Shown piece by piece: positions 9,801 to 17,984 of a stretch of 64,000 bases of DNA (position 1 is the first letter of the stretch; every line of letters begins with the position of its first letter). Origin of the DNA: Medakamo hakoo (lineage: Eukaryota; Chlorophyta; Trebouxiophyceae; Coccomyxaceae); contig CP089457.1 in assembly GCA_026636295.1 (NCBI GenBank), positions 797,459-861,458 of the forward strand, written 5' to 3'. The notes under the pieces are model-generated. The model saw only the letters and a list, made by a program, of their open reading frames with translations, was not told where the DNA came from and made no database searches. The translations under genes and the position numbers were made by a program.

Positions 9801-10537
9801 CGGACGAGGCGGCGGCGAGCAAAAAGCGGCCGCGACACGCGCGCACCCGTGCTTGAAGGCTACGTCCGGCAGGGAGGCTGCTGGGGTATGTGGGCGTGTG
9901 GGGGGGAAGGGCCGCGGCCGGTGCCGCGCGCGTGAGAGAGGGGCGGTGGGGAGTGGTTGAGTTACGGCCGTGGGAGGTGGGAGGGTGCCCCCTCCTCTCC
10001 TCTCTCCTCCCTACCCCGCCTTTAACGCCCGGCGCCGCGCGCGCCCTGCCCTCCCTCCCCGCCCACCGCACGCCGCGCGCGTGCTGGCGGGCACGTCGTG
10101 CAAGCCCAGGGAAGTGGGGAAGGCCGTCCACTCCCCCCTCCTCTCCCATCCATCCGCCCACACCCCTTCCATCCACCCACCCCACCCGCCCGCTCACCCG
10201 GCGCCGGTGTTTCGATGGAGAGGGCGGTCAGTTTCGTCTGCTCGGCTGGTCCAAAGCCCAGCAGGGCCCGGGCCGCCCGGCCCAGGGCCACGCCCAGGTC
10301 CGTGGAGTCCGGGCCGACCAGGACGCGCTGGCGCGTCAGCGGCGGCGGCGGCGGTGGCACGGCGGGCGGGCCGGCGGCGGCGGTGGCGACCACGCGCGCC
10401 CGGCCGCTGTCGCGCGTGGCCGCGCCCGCGGCCGCCAGGGCGGCGCCCAGGGCCAGGGCGGCCAAAGCGCTGGTGGTGCGGGAGGCGGTCGCCGTGACAG
10501 CCGCCGAGCCCGGGCGGGGCGGGGAGGGGCGGGGCAT
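6853..10537 (-). CDS. Mucin-like type I membrane glycoprotein with three Cys-rich modules
   Basis: Unrecognised family; a predicted cell-surface or secreted-pathway protein of 1086 residues. Three exons: 10537..10198, a 34-nt microexon 9880..9847, and 9739..6853 (phases 1 and 2). The N-terminus has an Ala/Leu hydrophobic signal-like segment (about 25-45). Three related Cys modules follow (first Cys near residues 125, 335 and 560), sharing a pattern like C-x3-C-x-x-P-G-x-D, then GPC.x.L.SG and a Cys-Gly; they are separated by very Thr/Pro/Ala-rich spacers typical of O-glycosylated stalks. A 13-residue Thr/Ala repeat occurs five times (DNA 7916-8110). Near the C-terminus a hydrophobic helix (APLAVLALLAVGGTAAAG) is followed by a basic stop-transfer RRRARRR and a short Gly/Ser tail. 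It is head-to-head with the DHHC gene. It could be an adhesin, wall or scale protein; no catalytic motif is visible. Confidence 0.75.
7916..8110 (-). repeat. 39-bp x 5 coding minisatellite in the mucin-like gene
   Basis: Five tandem 39-bp units at 7916, 7955, 7994, 8033 and 8072, each encoding 13 residues of the pattern TTTPAATTVAAAA with a few substitutions. Units differ at only a few positions, pointing to recent expansion or gene conversion. Being a multiple of three, copy-number change keeps the frame. Confidence 0.9.
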
Positions 10538-10719
10538 CGCGGCGTGGGCGTGTGTTGTGCGAGGGGCGGGGCGGGAGGCGTTTCTGCCTGGGCGCGAAGG
10601 GGGTTGTGGAGGCGCGCGCAGCGCTGGTGTGGGCAGACGCGTGTTTTTGTCTTGTCGTGCAGGGGGAGAGGCCCCGTGGGGGAGGGCGGCGCGCACAGCC
10701 TCAGCGCACTGAACACACG
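10538..10719. promoter_or_regulatory. 182-bp shared promoter region (mucin-like / DHHC)
   Basis: Head-to-head spacer between the minus-strand glycoprotein ATG (10537) and the plus-strand palmitoyltransferase ATG (10720). GC-rich, no TATA-like element recognised. Confidence 0.45.
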
Positions 10720-12244
10720 ATGGCCGCACCGCCCCAGGCCCAACAACCCCCCGCCTTTGCGGGCGAGTCAGAGTGCTGGGCGTGCGGCGCGACCGTGCGC
10801 GTGCCGTGCGCGGCGTCGGGCAGCGGCGCGCCCGCGCCCGCTTTCTTTTGCGGGTGGTGCCGGGCCGTGAATGGGACGATTCCCCGGGCGCGCGGCGGCG
10901 GACCGTCGCTGGGCCGGCTGATTCACACGTGAGTTGATGGGAGGGAGGGAGAGGGAGGCCCTCCCCCCGGCGCGCGAGTGCGCGCGCGCGCGAGCGCGAG
11001 TGGATGCAAAAGCGTCGGGGCATCAACCCGGCCCCCACTGCAGATCACACACACCACACGCGCCCTCCCCCTCCACACACTGCAGCGCCCTCCGCTCCGC
11101 CGGCCGGGCCTTCCCGCTCCTGTCGCTGACCGTCATCGCCGCCGCCGTCATCGCGGGCGTCGGCTGGGTCTTGCCCGCCCTGTTCGAGGGCGGCGGCGGC
11201 GGCAGCCGTGGCCTGGCCCTGTCCACGGCCGCCGCGGGGCTCGCCTCCTTCCACATCTTCCTCCACTTCGCCGCGTCCGCCGCCTGCCGCCCGTCCGGCA
11301 CGGCGGGCACCGTCAAGCTCTACCCGCGCGGCTCCGTGCCGCAGGGCGCGTACGAGGGGCACATGCAGTGCTGGCCGTGCGGCGGTTCCCACAAACCGCC
11401 GGGCGCGCACCACTGCGCCGCGTGCGGCGTGTGCGTGCCCGACCACGACCACCACTGTTTTTTCACGGGCGGGTGCGTGAGCGGGGCGCCCGGCGGGAAT
11501 GCCCGCCACTTCCTGCTGATGCTGGCGTGGATCCTGGTCGGGACGGGCTACGGCCTGGCCGCGTCGGCCGCCCTGGCCCTGAGGCGGAGGCGCGAGGTGG
11601 GGCGCCTGCTCCGGTCCGCGCTGGCGACGGCCGCGGGCGCGGACGCGGCGTCGCTCCTCCCGCCGGCCGCTGCTCCGGCGCGCCTGGCCGGTCGCGTGGG
11701 CGCGCTGCTGCGGGCCCGAGGCGGCTGGGCGGCGCCCGCACCGCCCCCACCCGCGCTCCCTGCGCCCGTGTCGCTCGCCCTGACGCCCACGCTGACGGTG
11801 GCCCGCGGCCTGCTGCGGTTGTGCGCGGCGGCGACGCGCGTGGCGGGTCGGACGGGCGGCCTGCCGCACAGGGTGGCGGCGCAGGTGGCGCGGACCGCGG
11901 CGGCGGCGGCCGGCGCAGCAGCGCTGCCAGCGGCGGCGCTCACCGGCCCGCCCTGGTTTTTGGCGCTCGTCACCCTGGCTGGCATCTGCGGCGCCGCCTT
12001 TGCGGGCGTCGCAGCCCTGGCCGTCCAGGTCCTGCGCCGCCTGGCTGACGGCGCGTCCGCCGCGGACGCCGTCCGCCCGCGCCTGGTGCTGGTGGGGAGG
12101 GATGGCGCGGCGCGCGACGCGACGCCCGCCCCGCCCGCGGGCGTGCGGGCGGCGCTGGGGCGCATTTTTGGGCCGGGGCCGGCGTGGAGGTGGGTGCTGC
12201 CGCCGTACGGTGGTGGCGTGGCGGGCGGGGGCAAGGCGGACTGA
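10720..12244 (+). CDS. DHHC-type protein S-palmitoyltransferase
   Basis: Transfers fatty acyl groups from acyl-CoA to protein cysteines at Golgi, plasma membrane or vacuole. Two exons, 10720..10928 and 11086..12244 (donor GTGAGT, acceptor CTGCAG, phase 2); 455 residues. The N-terminal 50 residues hold a CxxC...CxxC zinc-ribbon-like motif (CWAC, CGWC). Two membrane helices (about 78-102 and 112-136) precede the Cys-rich domain at about 165-205, which has CWPC, HHCAACGVCV and DHHC at about 191-194 (catalytic Cys 194). Two further helices follow (after the domain, and near PWFLALVTLAGICGAAF). The usual Pro-Trp or Pro-Phe after DHHC is replaced by Phe-Phe, and the loop between the last Cys and the conserved Asn is altered. 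Ala-rich insertions lie between helices 3 and 4. Convergent with SHMT (252 bp). Substrate unknown. Confidence 0.9.
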
Positions 12245-12496
12245 GCCGAGGTGTGGTCACGCACACAAGGAGGGGGCGGGGCGGGGGGGCGGAGGGGGGG
12301 GGCCCTGCGCGGCCGCCCGCCTCCCCGTCTTTCGTTTTTTGTTTCCTTTTTTGTCGTGCTTGCTTACACACACGCACGCACAGCCGCAGACACACAGACA
12401 CACATTCTCGTTTTTTGTTTTTTGAGTGTTGCGCTCACCACCCACCCCACCCACCACCCACCACCCCACCCCACTTTTTTGTCAATGGCGCGGATC

Positions 12497-14624
12497 TCAA
12501 GCCGACAGCTTGGACACGTCAAAGCCGGGCATCGGGAACGAGCCGGCGAACGCCTCCACCTTGGCGCGGATGGCTTTGATGCGCGGGTCCGCGTCCAGCC
12601 CGCGGTTGAAGTCCTTGAGCAGGCGGCCGGCGGAGGCCTGCACGTCCTTGCAGACCTGGAGCACTTCGTGCAGCAGGTCGGCGATCTGCTCAAAGTCGGC
12701 TTCCTTCAGGCCGCGGGACGTCATGGCGGGCGCGCCGATGCGCACGCCGCCGGGCGCCATGGCGGACACGTCGCCGACGACCGCGTTCTTGTTCAGCGTG
12801 ATGTGGGCCAGGTCGCACGCGCGCTCCACCTTGGAGCCCGTCAGGTCTTCCGGGCGCAGGTCCCACAGCACCAGGTGGTTGTCCGTGCCGCCCGTCACGA
12901 TCTTGTAGCCGTGGGAGACGAGGCGGGCGCCCAGGGCCGCCGCGTTGGCGCGGACCTGGCGGGCGTACGCCTTGAACTCGGGCGCCGCCGCGGCTTTCAG
13001 GGCGACGGCCAGGGCGGCGATCTGGTGGTTGTGCGGGCCGCCCTGGAGCGAGGGGAAGACCGCGAAATCGATCTTGTCCTCAAAGTCGTACGCGGCCCCC
13101 GCGGGCTCGCCCTTTTTCAGGCGGTCGGCGGGCTTGGGGCCCCGGCGGTAGAAGATCATGCCGGCGCGCGGGCCGCGCAGCGACTTGTGCGTGGTCGTCG
13201 TCACGATGTCGCAGTACTCAAACGGCGGCGCGAGCTCGCCCGCCGCGACCAGCCCCGAGTAGTGCGCCATGTCGCACATGAGCAGGGCGCCGACGCGGTC
13301 GGCGATGGCGCGCAGGCGGGCGTAGTCCCACTCGCGCGGGTAGGCGGACCCGCCGCAGATGATGAGCTTGGGCCGGAAGTCGCCCGCCTTCTCCTCCAGC
13401 TTGGCGTAGTCGATGTAGCCCGTCGCCGGGTCCAGCTTGTACGGCAGCGACTCGAAGAAGATGGAGGTGGCCGACACCTTTTTGCCGTTGCCGGTGTAGT
13501 AGCCGTGCGTCAGGTGGCCGCCCGACGGCAGGTCCAGGCCCATGATGCGGTCGTGCGGGTTGAGCAGGGCGGTGTAGACGGCCAGGTTGGCGGGCGAGCC
13601 CGAGTACGGCTGGACGTTGACGCCCCAGGCTGCCGGGTCCAGGTTGAAGGCGGCCAGGGCGCGGTCCTTGCACAGCAGTTCCAGCTTGTCCACGTTTTCG
13701 TTGCCGCCGTAGTACCGGGCGTTGGGCTGACCCTGTTTTTTTTGTTGGGGTGGGGTGGATGGAGAGGGAGGGAGGGATGAGGTCCCTGGGCGCCCGGCCT
13801 CACCCTGCGCGCGCGCGCGCACGCGCGCTCGGCTCGGAGCCGTTGAGGCTTTGCTGCGGCCCGGCTTGTCGACGGTCGGCAATCCGATGGATGCCAGCTC
13901 CTGCGCGCACAGGACCACGAGGCCTCTGCCCAACCCGTGGAAGAGGCGCGAGGGGTGGAGGCGCATTGCAGGCGGCGCACGGCCCGCGTCCTTGGCGGCG
14001 GCGGCCGATGGGGTGCCCCTTCCCCGACCCGCCGCGTCCCTCCCTCCAGGCGCGGCACACCACACGCACACGCCCGCCACCAGCACCACCCCCGCCTTAC
14101 CTCGGAGTACTTGTTGGTCATGCACGAGCCCAGGGCCTCCATGACGGGCGCGGACGTGAAGTTTTCGGAGGCGATCAGCTCGATGCCCTTCCTGTTGGAT
14201 GGCGGGCGGGCCTGGTGAGGAAAAAAAACGCAGGCGCGCAAACAAATTGCCGCGGCAAACGGAAACGGCCCGCGTCCGGGGCGGAAGGCCGGCCACCCTC
14301 GATCCTTCCGCACCCCAGACGTGGGGGTGAAGCGCCTGCCGACCGTCTGGGAATGGTGGCGGCGGCGGGCGGGGTGTGCTGCGGCGCGCGCGGCGCCCCC
14401 TGGCGGCCGGTGAGGCCGACGCGCGTTTTTTGTTTCGACCGCGGTCGAACTTGCTCCCGAGTTCTTTTTTTTTGCGCCCGGCGGCCGGCGGCCGCCCACC
14501 CTGCCGCCCACACAGCCCAGCCCAGGGCGTACCATTGGCGCTTCTTCTCATCTTCGAGGATCTGGTAGACCTCCGGGTCGTACTCAGGCAGCGTTTTCAG
14601 GGCTTCGGGGAAGACGGCGTCCAT
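12497..14624 (-). CDS. SHMT: Serine hydroxymethyltransferase (cytosolic-type)
   Basis: PLP enzyme interconverting serine + THF and glycine + methylene-THF; one-carbon metabolism. Three exons, 14624..14533, 14191..14101 and 13732..12497 (phases 2 and 0; donors GTACGC and GTAAGG); 472 residues, normal family length. Landmarks: [13 protein letters not shown] spans the first junction (the W codon is split), ARYYGGNE opens exon 3, HLTHGYYT follows, and the PLP lysine is in [14 protein letters not shown] (about K244). The N-terminus starts directly with the SHMT fold ([15 protein letters not shown]), without a transit peptide, so a cytosolic or nuclear isoform is inferred. The two introns are about 340 and 370 bp. 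It is tandem with the RPP40-like gene upstream, whose stop is only 95 bp before this start. Confidence 0.96.
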
Positions 14625-14718
14625 TGTGCGAGTCTGTTTGAGCAGGGGCAGCAGGGGGAATGAGGGAGTGTGGAGGCAGGTGTGCGTGGGGACCCCCCCC
14701 CGTCCGTCTATTTTTTTT

Positions 14719-16152
14719 CTACACGCGCTTCAAGCCAGCCGCGCCCGCGGACGCGGCCAGCAGGCCGTACCTCCCGCGCGGCAGCGCAATGACCACCCAG
14801 CCGCTGCCCCGGCCGCGGCACCCGGCCCGCACGCCCGGCGTCGCCGGGTTGAGCGGCAGGCCGCCGCCGCCGCCGCCGGCGGCGGCCTCGTCGCGTCCGC
14901 CGCGTCCTGTGGGCGCCCACGCCTCGGGCGCGTGCGGAAAGCCGGCCACGGACACGGCGGCCCAGGGGACGGCACCCGCGTCGACAGCGGCCCGGGCCGC
15001 GTCCACGGCGGACGACGCCCAGGCGGGCGGCAGGAAGCCCGACCAGGCGGTCGCGTGGACGGCCGTGGTGGCCGCCGCGCCTGGCGCGCCTGGCCCGCCG
15101 CACACCGCCGCCGCCGCCGTCGGGTCCAGCCCCGCCGCTGCTGAGGCGACGACCCCGACCCAGGCCAGGGCGGCGACGCCCGCAGCCCGGTCCGGCAGGA
15201 CGGCGGACGCGGTGCCACCACCACCACTCCCGCCAGCCTGTTGCCCGAAAAACAGTTCTTCCCAATCTGGCGGCCCAGCCTGCCGCAGCACGGCGGACTT
15301 GACGGTCGGCTGGACTGGCGTGACGCGGTCCAAGCCCAGGATGTGGGGCGGCGGCGGCCCGCAGCTGAAGGAGGGAGGGGAGGCTGGCGCACGCTCCGGC
15401 GGCGGCGCCAGCAAGCACCAGTCCAACAGGCCGGCCGTCCGGGCCAGCCTGTCCGCCGCTTTGGCCCGGGGACCGCCAGGCGCGGCCGACCGCTTTGTCC
15501 CCGTCAGCGGGACGTGAACAGCGTACCAGGCGGCGGACGTGGGCGGCACGGCCGGCGGGGCGTGCGGGCCGCGGCTCTTGCGCGGCCGCGCCAGCGCGCC
15601 CGCCCGGCCGCCGCGTTCGGCGGCTTTCAGCCGCACGCCAGGCAGGCCCAGGCGTTGAAACGCCGGCGCTGGGACTGTCAGCAGCAGGGCACCCCGTGGG
15701 AGCAGGGCGGCGGCGCCCGCCGAGTCGAGGCAGCCGGGGACGGCCAACGCACTCGCGCCTCGGGCCGCCGGGCGTGGGCGTGGCGGCGGCGGCGGCGGGT
15801 CACCGGACGACGACCGCGGCGCTGGCGCTCCGTCGGCCGCCGCGGGCTCGCCACCACCTGCTCCCCCTTCGCCCGGCTCGACCACCCCGTACGTGTCGGG
15901 GAACGCCCACGCCGCAAACTCGGGCGACGCCAGGGCGGCCGGACTGGCGCGCAGCGCGTAGAACGTCGGGGGCGGTGGCGGGTGGAGGGCGGCGGGCTCG
16001 AAGCCGCTGCCGCCCGGCTCCGGGACGACAAACGTCAGGCATGAATTAAAAGCGTGCGACGCGATGAAGGCGTGGACGGCGTCCGCCCCGGAGGCCGGGT
16101 GCGCCCAGGCGGACGCCCGCAGGATGAGGCGCGGGCCGGGCGTGGTTGGCAT
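14719..16152 (-). CDS. RNase P/MRP subunit p40 (RPP40)-like protein
   Basis: Predicted protein subunit of nuclear RNase P / RNase MRP, which process pre-tRNA 5' ends and pre-rRNA. Single exon, 477 residues. The C-terminal third matches my memory of animal RPP40 in order and spacing: a hydrophobic SGFLPP segment, then VPWAAVSVAGFPHAPEAW, close to the family's PW-x-SV-GF-DSP-SW block. Further upstream is LGLPG, and a Trp/Cys-rich LLDWCLLAPP segment. The rest is inflated by Ala/Pro/Gly insertions, for instance around residues 90-125 and 290-320. An upstream in-frame GTG at 16186 is not needed: the ATG at 16152 is used. It is head-to-head with TBC1D22 (269 bp) and tandem with SHMT. The match is to conserved blocks only, so assignment is probable, not certain. 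Confidence 0.65.
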   Translation of the reverse strand: MPTTPGPRLILRASAWAHPASGADAVHAFIASHAFNSCLTFVVPEPGGSGFEPAALHPPPPPTFYALRASPAALASPEFAAWAFPDTYGVVEPGEGGAGGGEPAAADGAPAPRSSSGDPPPPPPRPRPAARGASALAVPGCLDSAGAAALLPRGALLLTVPAPAFQRLGLPGVRLKAAERGGRAGALARPRKSRGPHAPPAVPPTSAAWYAVHVPLTGTKRSAAPGGPRAKAADRLARTAGLLDWCLLAPPPERAPASPPSFSCGPPPPHILGLDRVTPVQPTVKSAVLRQAGPPDWEELFFGQQAGGSGGGGTASAVLPDRAAGVAALAWVGVVASAAAGLDPTAAAAVCGGPGAPGAAATTAVHATAWSGFLPPAWASSAVDAARAAVDAGAVPWAAVSVAGFPHAPEAWAPTGRGGRDEAAAGGGGGGLPLNPATPGVRAGCRGRGSGWVVIALPRGRYGLLAASAGAAGLKRV

Positions 16153-16421
16153 GATGGACGGGCAGGACAGGGGATTGGGTCGAGCCACCGGCCGGGCACC
16201 GATGCCTCCTGCGTCAATGCACGTTCAGCTCACGCGGCAGGCACGGTCAAACACCAGACTAATCGACTAGGTGGATGGAGGTGGTTGGGCGGCGCATGGT
16301 CGTGAGTCCGTCGGCGTCCTGGGGAGTGCACAGCCGTCGGGCCGGCGGCGTGCGAACAAACGAATGCAGGAGTGGCTCCCCCCCCCCCCCCATTTTTTCG
16401 TTTCCTTCCCTCTCACCACGA
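16153..16421. promoter_or_regulatory. 269-bp shared promoter region (RPP40-like / TBC1D22)
   Basis: Head-to-head spacer. It contains a C12 run followed by T6 about 30 bp before the TBC1D22 ATG and no recognised TATA motif. Confidence 0.4.
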
Positions 16422-17924
16422 ATGGACGCCTCCGGCCCGGGCGAGCCGGATGGCTCGGCGGCAGCAGCAGCGCGGCCGTCCGCCTGGAGCGCGTCCTCCC
16501 TGGCCACGGGCGCGGCGGCCCTGCTGCGGCGGGCCGGCCTCATCGGGGACGGCGACAGCGGCGCGCCCGCGCCCGCCGACGCTGCTGCCGCTGCTCCACC
16601 TCCACCACCACCTCCGCCTGGAGGGGCGTCCGCCGCAGAAGCCGACGAACACCAGCCGTCCACGTCCGCGCCGCCGTCGCCATCACCCCCTCCGCCCCCA
16701 CCTCCTCCACGCTCCGCGTCCGGCCCGCGCATCGCCAAATTCCGCGCCTTGCTGGACGCGCCGACCGTCGACACCGACGCGTTGCGCGAACTCGCCTGGT
16801 CGGGCGTCCCCCCGCACCTCCGCCCAGACGTCTGGCGGTTGTTGCTTGGGTATTTACCCGCGCCGGCATCAGCTCGCCCCGCCGTCTTGGCCCGCAAACG
16901 GCGGGAGTACGCCGCCCTGGTGCCGGCCCACCACGCGCCCGCGCTGGCGGCCGCGGCCGCGGCCGCGGGCGGGTGTGGCGGCGACGGCGACGGCTCGGCG
17001 TCGACGGACGCGGCGGCCGCGGCCGCCGCGTCGGCGGGTCCAGGGGCCGCCGCCGCCGCTGCCGCCGCCGCCGCCGGCGCCCTCCTCTCCGGCGAGGAGG
17101 CGGCGGCCCTGCGCCAGGTGCTGGTCGACGTCCCGCGCACCGCGCCCGGCCACGCCCTCCTCGCCCGCCCGCCCGCGCGCGGCGCCCTGACCCGCATCCT
17201 CCACCTGTGGGGCGTCCGCCACCCGGCGTCGGGCTACGTCCAGGGCATGAACGACGTGGCGACGCCCCTGCTGGCCGCGTTCCTGGCGGGCGAGGCCAGC
17301 CCGCCGGACGGCTTCCTGCCGCCGGACGACCCGGCCTGGGCGGGCGCGCCGCTGCCGCCGCCCGCCGCCGCGGCGGCCGAGGCGGACGCGTACTGGTGCC
17401 TTGGGCGCCTGTTGGAGGGCATGCAGGACCACTACACGCACGCGCAGCCGGGCATCCAACGCGCGGTGGCGAGGCTGGGCGGCCTGGTTGGGCGGGTGGA
17501 CGCGCCGCTTGCGGCCCACCTGGCGCGCGTCGGCGCCGACTACATGCACTTTGCCTTCCGCTGGGTCAACTGCCTCCTCCTGCGCGAGGTCCCGCCCCTG
17601 GCGGCCGCGCGCCTGTTCGACACCTGGTGCGCGGAAGGCACGGGCCGGGGCGGCGGCGCCCGCCTGGCCGACTTCCTCGTGTACGCGTGCGCCGCGTTCC
17701 TGCTGACCTGGCGCGAGGCGCTGCTGGCCTGCCCCGAGTTTGGGGACGTCGCCCTGTTTTTGCAGCGCCCGCCCACCGGTGCCTGGGGTGAGGCGGAGGT
17801 GGAGGGCCACATCCTGGCCCGGGCCTACCAGCTGCGCGCGTCGTTCGGCGGGGCGCGCGCGCACTGGGGCGACGGCGGCGGCAGCGTCAGGAGCAGCGGC
17901 GGCGGTGGAGGGGGCGTCCGTTGA
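16422..17924 (+). CDS. TBC1D22-type Rab GTPase-activating protein
   Basis: TBC-domain GAP that stimulates GTP hydrolysis by Rab GTPases; the animal TBC1D22 proteins act at the Golgi. Single exon, 500 residues. Residues 1-105 are low-complexity. KFRALLDAP and ELAWSGVPPHLRPDVWRLLL open the TBC domain near 107-140; the Arg-finger motif is DVPRT at about 236 and the Gln-finger motif is YVQGMND at about 272. YWCLGRLLEGMQDHYTHAQPG, FAFRWVNCLLLRE and YVCAAFL-type blocks in order are specific to TBC1D22 rather than generic TBC. An Ala-rich insertion (about 180-225) interrupts the domain. ATG at 16422 chosen because upstream in-frame sequence is a C-run spacer. Convergent with the kinesin gene, 60 bp between stops, so the 3' UTRs probably overlap. 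Confidence 0.92.
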   Translation: MDASGPGEPDGSAAAAARPSAWSASSLATGAAALLRRAGLIGDGDSGAPAPADAAAAAPPPPPPPPGGASAAEADEHQPSTSAPPSPSPPPPPPPPRSASGPRIAKFRALLDAPTVDTDALRELAWSGVPPHLRPDVWRLLLGYLPAPASARPAVLARKRREYAALVPAHHAPALAAAAAAAGGCGGDGDGSASTDAAAAAAASAGPGAAAAAAAAAAGALLSGEEAAALRQVLVDVPRTAPGHALLARPPARGALTRILHLWGVRHPASGYVQGMNDVATPLLAAFLAGEASPPDGFLPPDDPAWAGAPLPPPAAAAAEADAYWCLGRLLEGMQDHYTHAQPGIQRAVARLGGLVGRVDAPLAAHLARVGADYMHFAFRWVNCLLLREVPPLAAARLFDTWCAEGTGRGGGARLADFLVYACAAFLLTWREALLACPEFGDVALFLQRPPTGAWGEAEVEGHILARAYQLRASFGGARAHWGDGGGSVRSSGGGGGGVR

Positions 17925-17984
17925 AGGGGTGGGGGGGTGGGGGGGTGGGGGCGTGCAAAAACAGGAAAAAAAACCGAGGCATGC

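Noticed and set aside
16186-16188. GTG start for the RPP40-like protein
   Set aside because: A nuclear eukaryotic gene should use ATG; the ATG at 16152 fits the family N-terminus.
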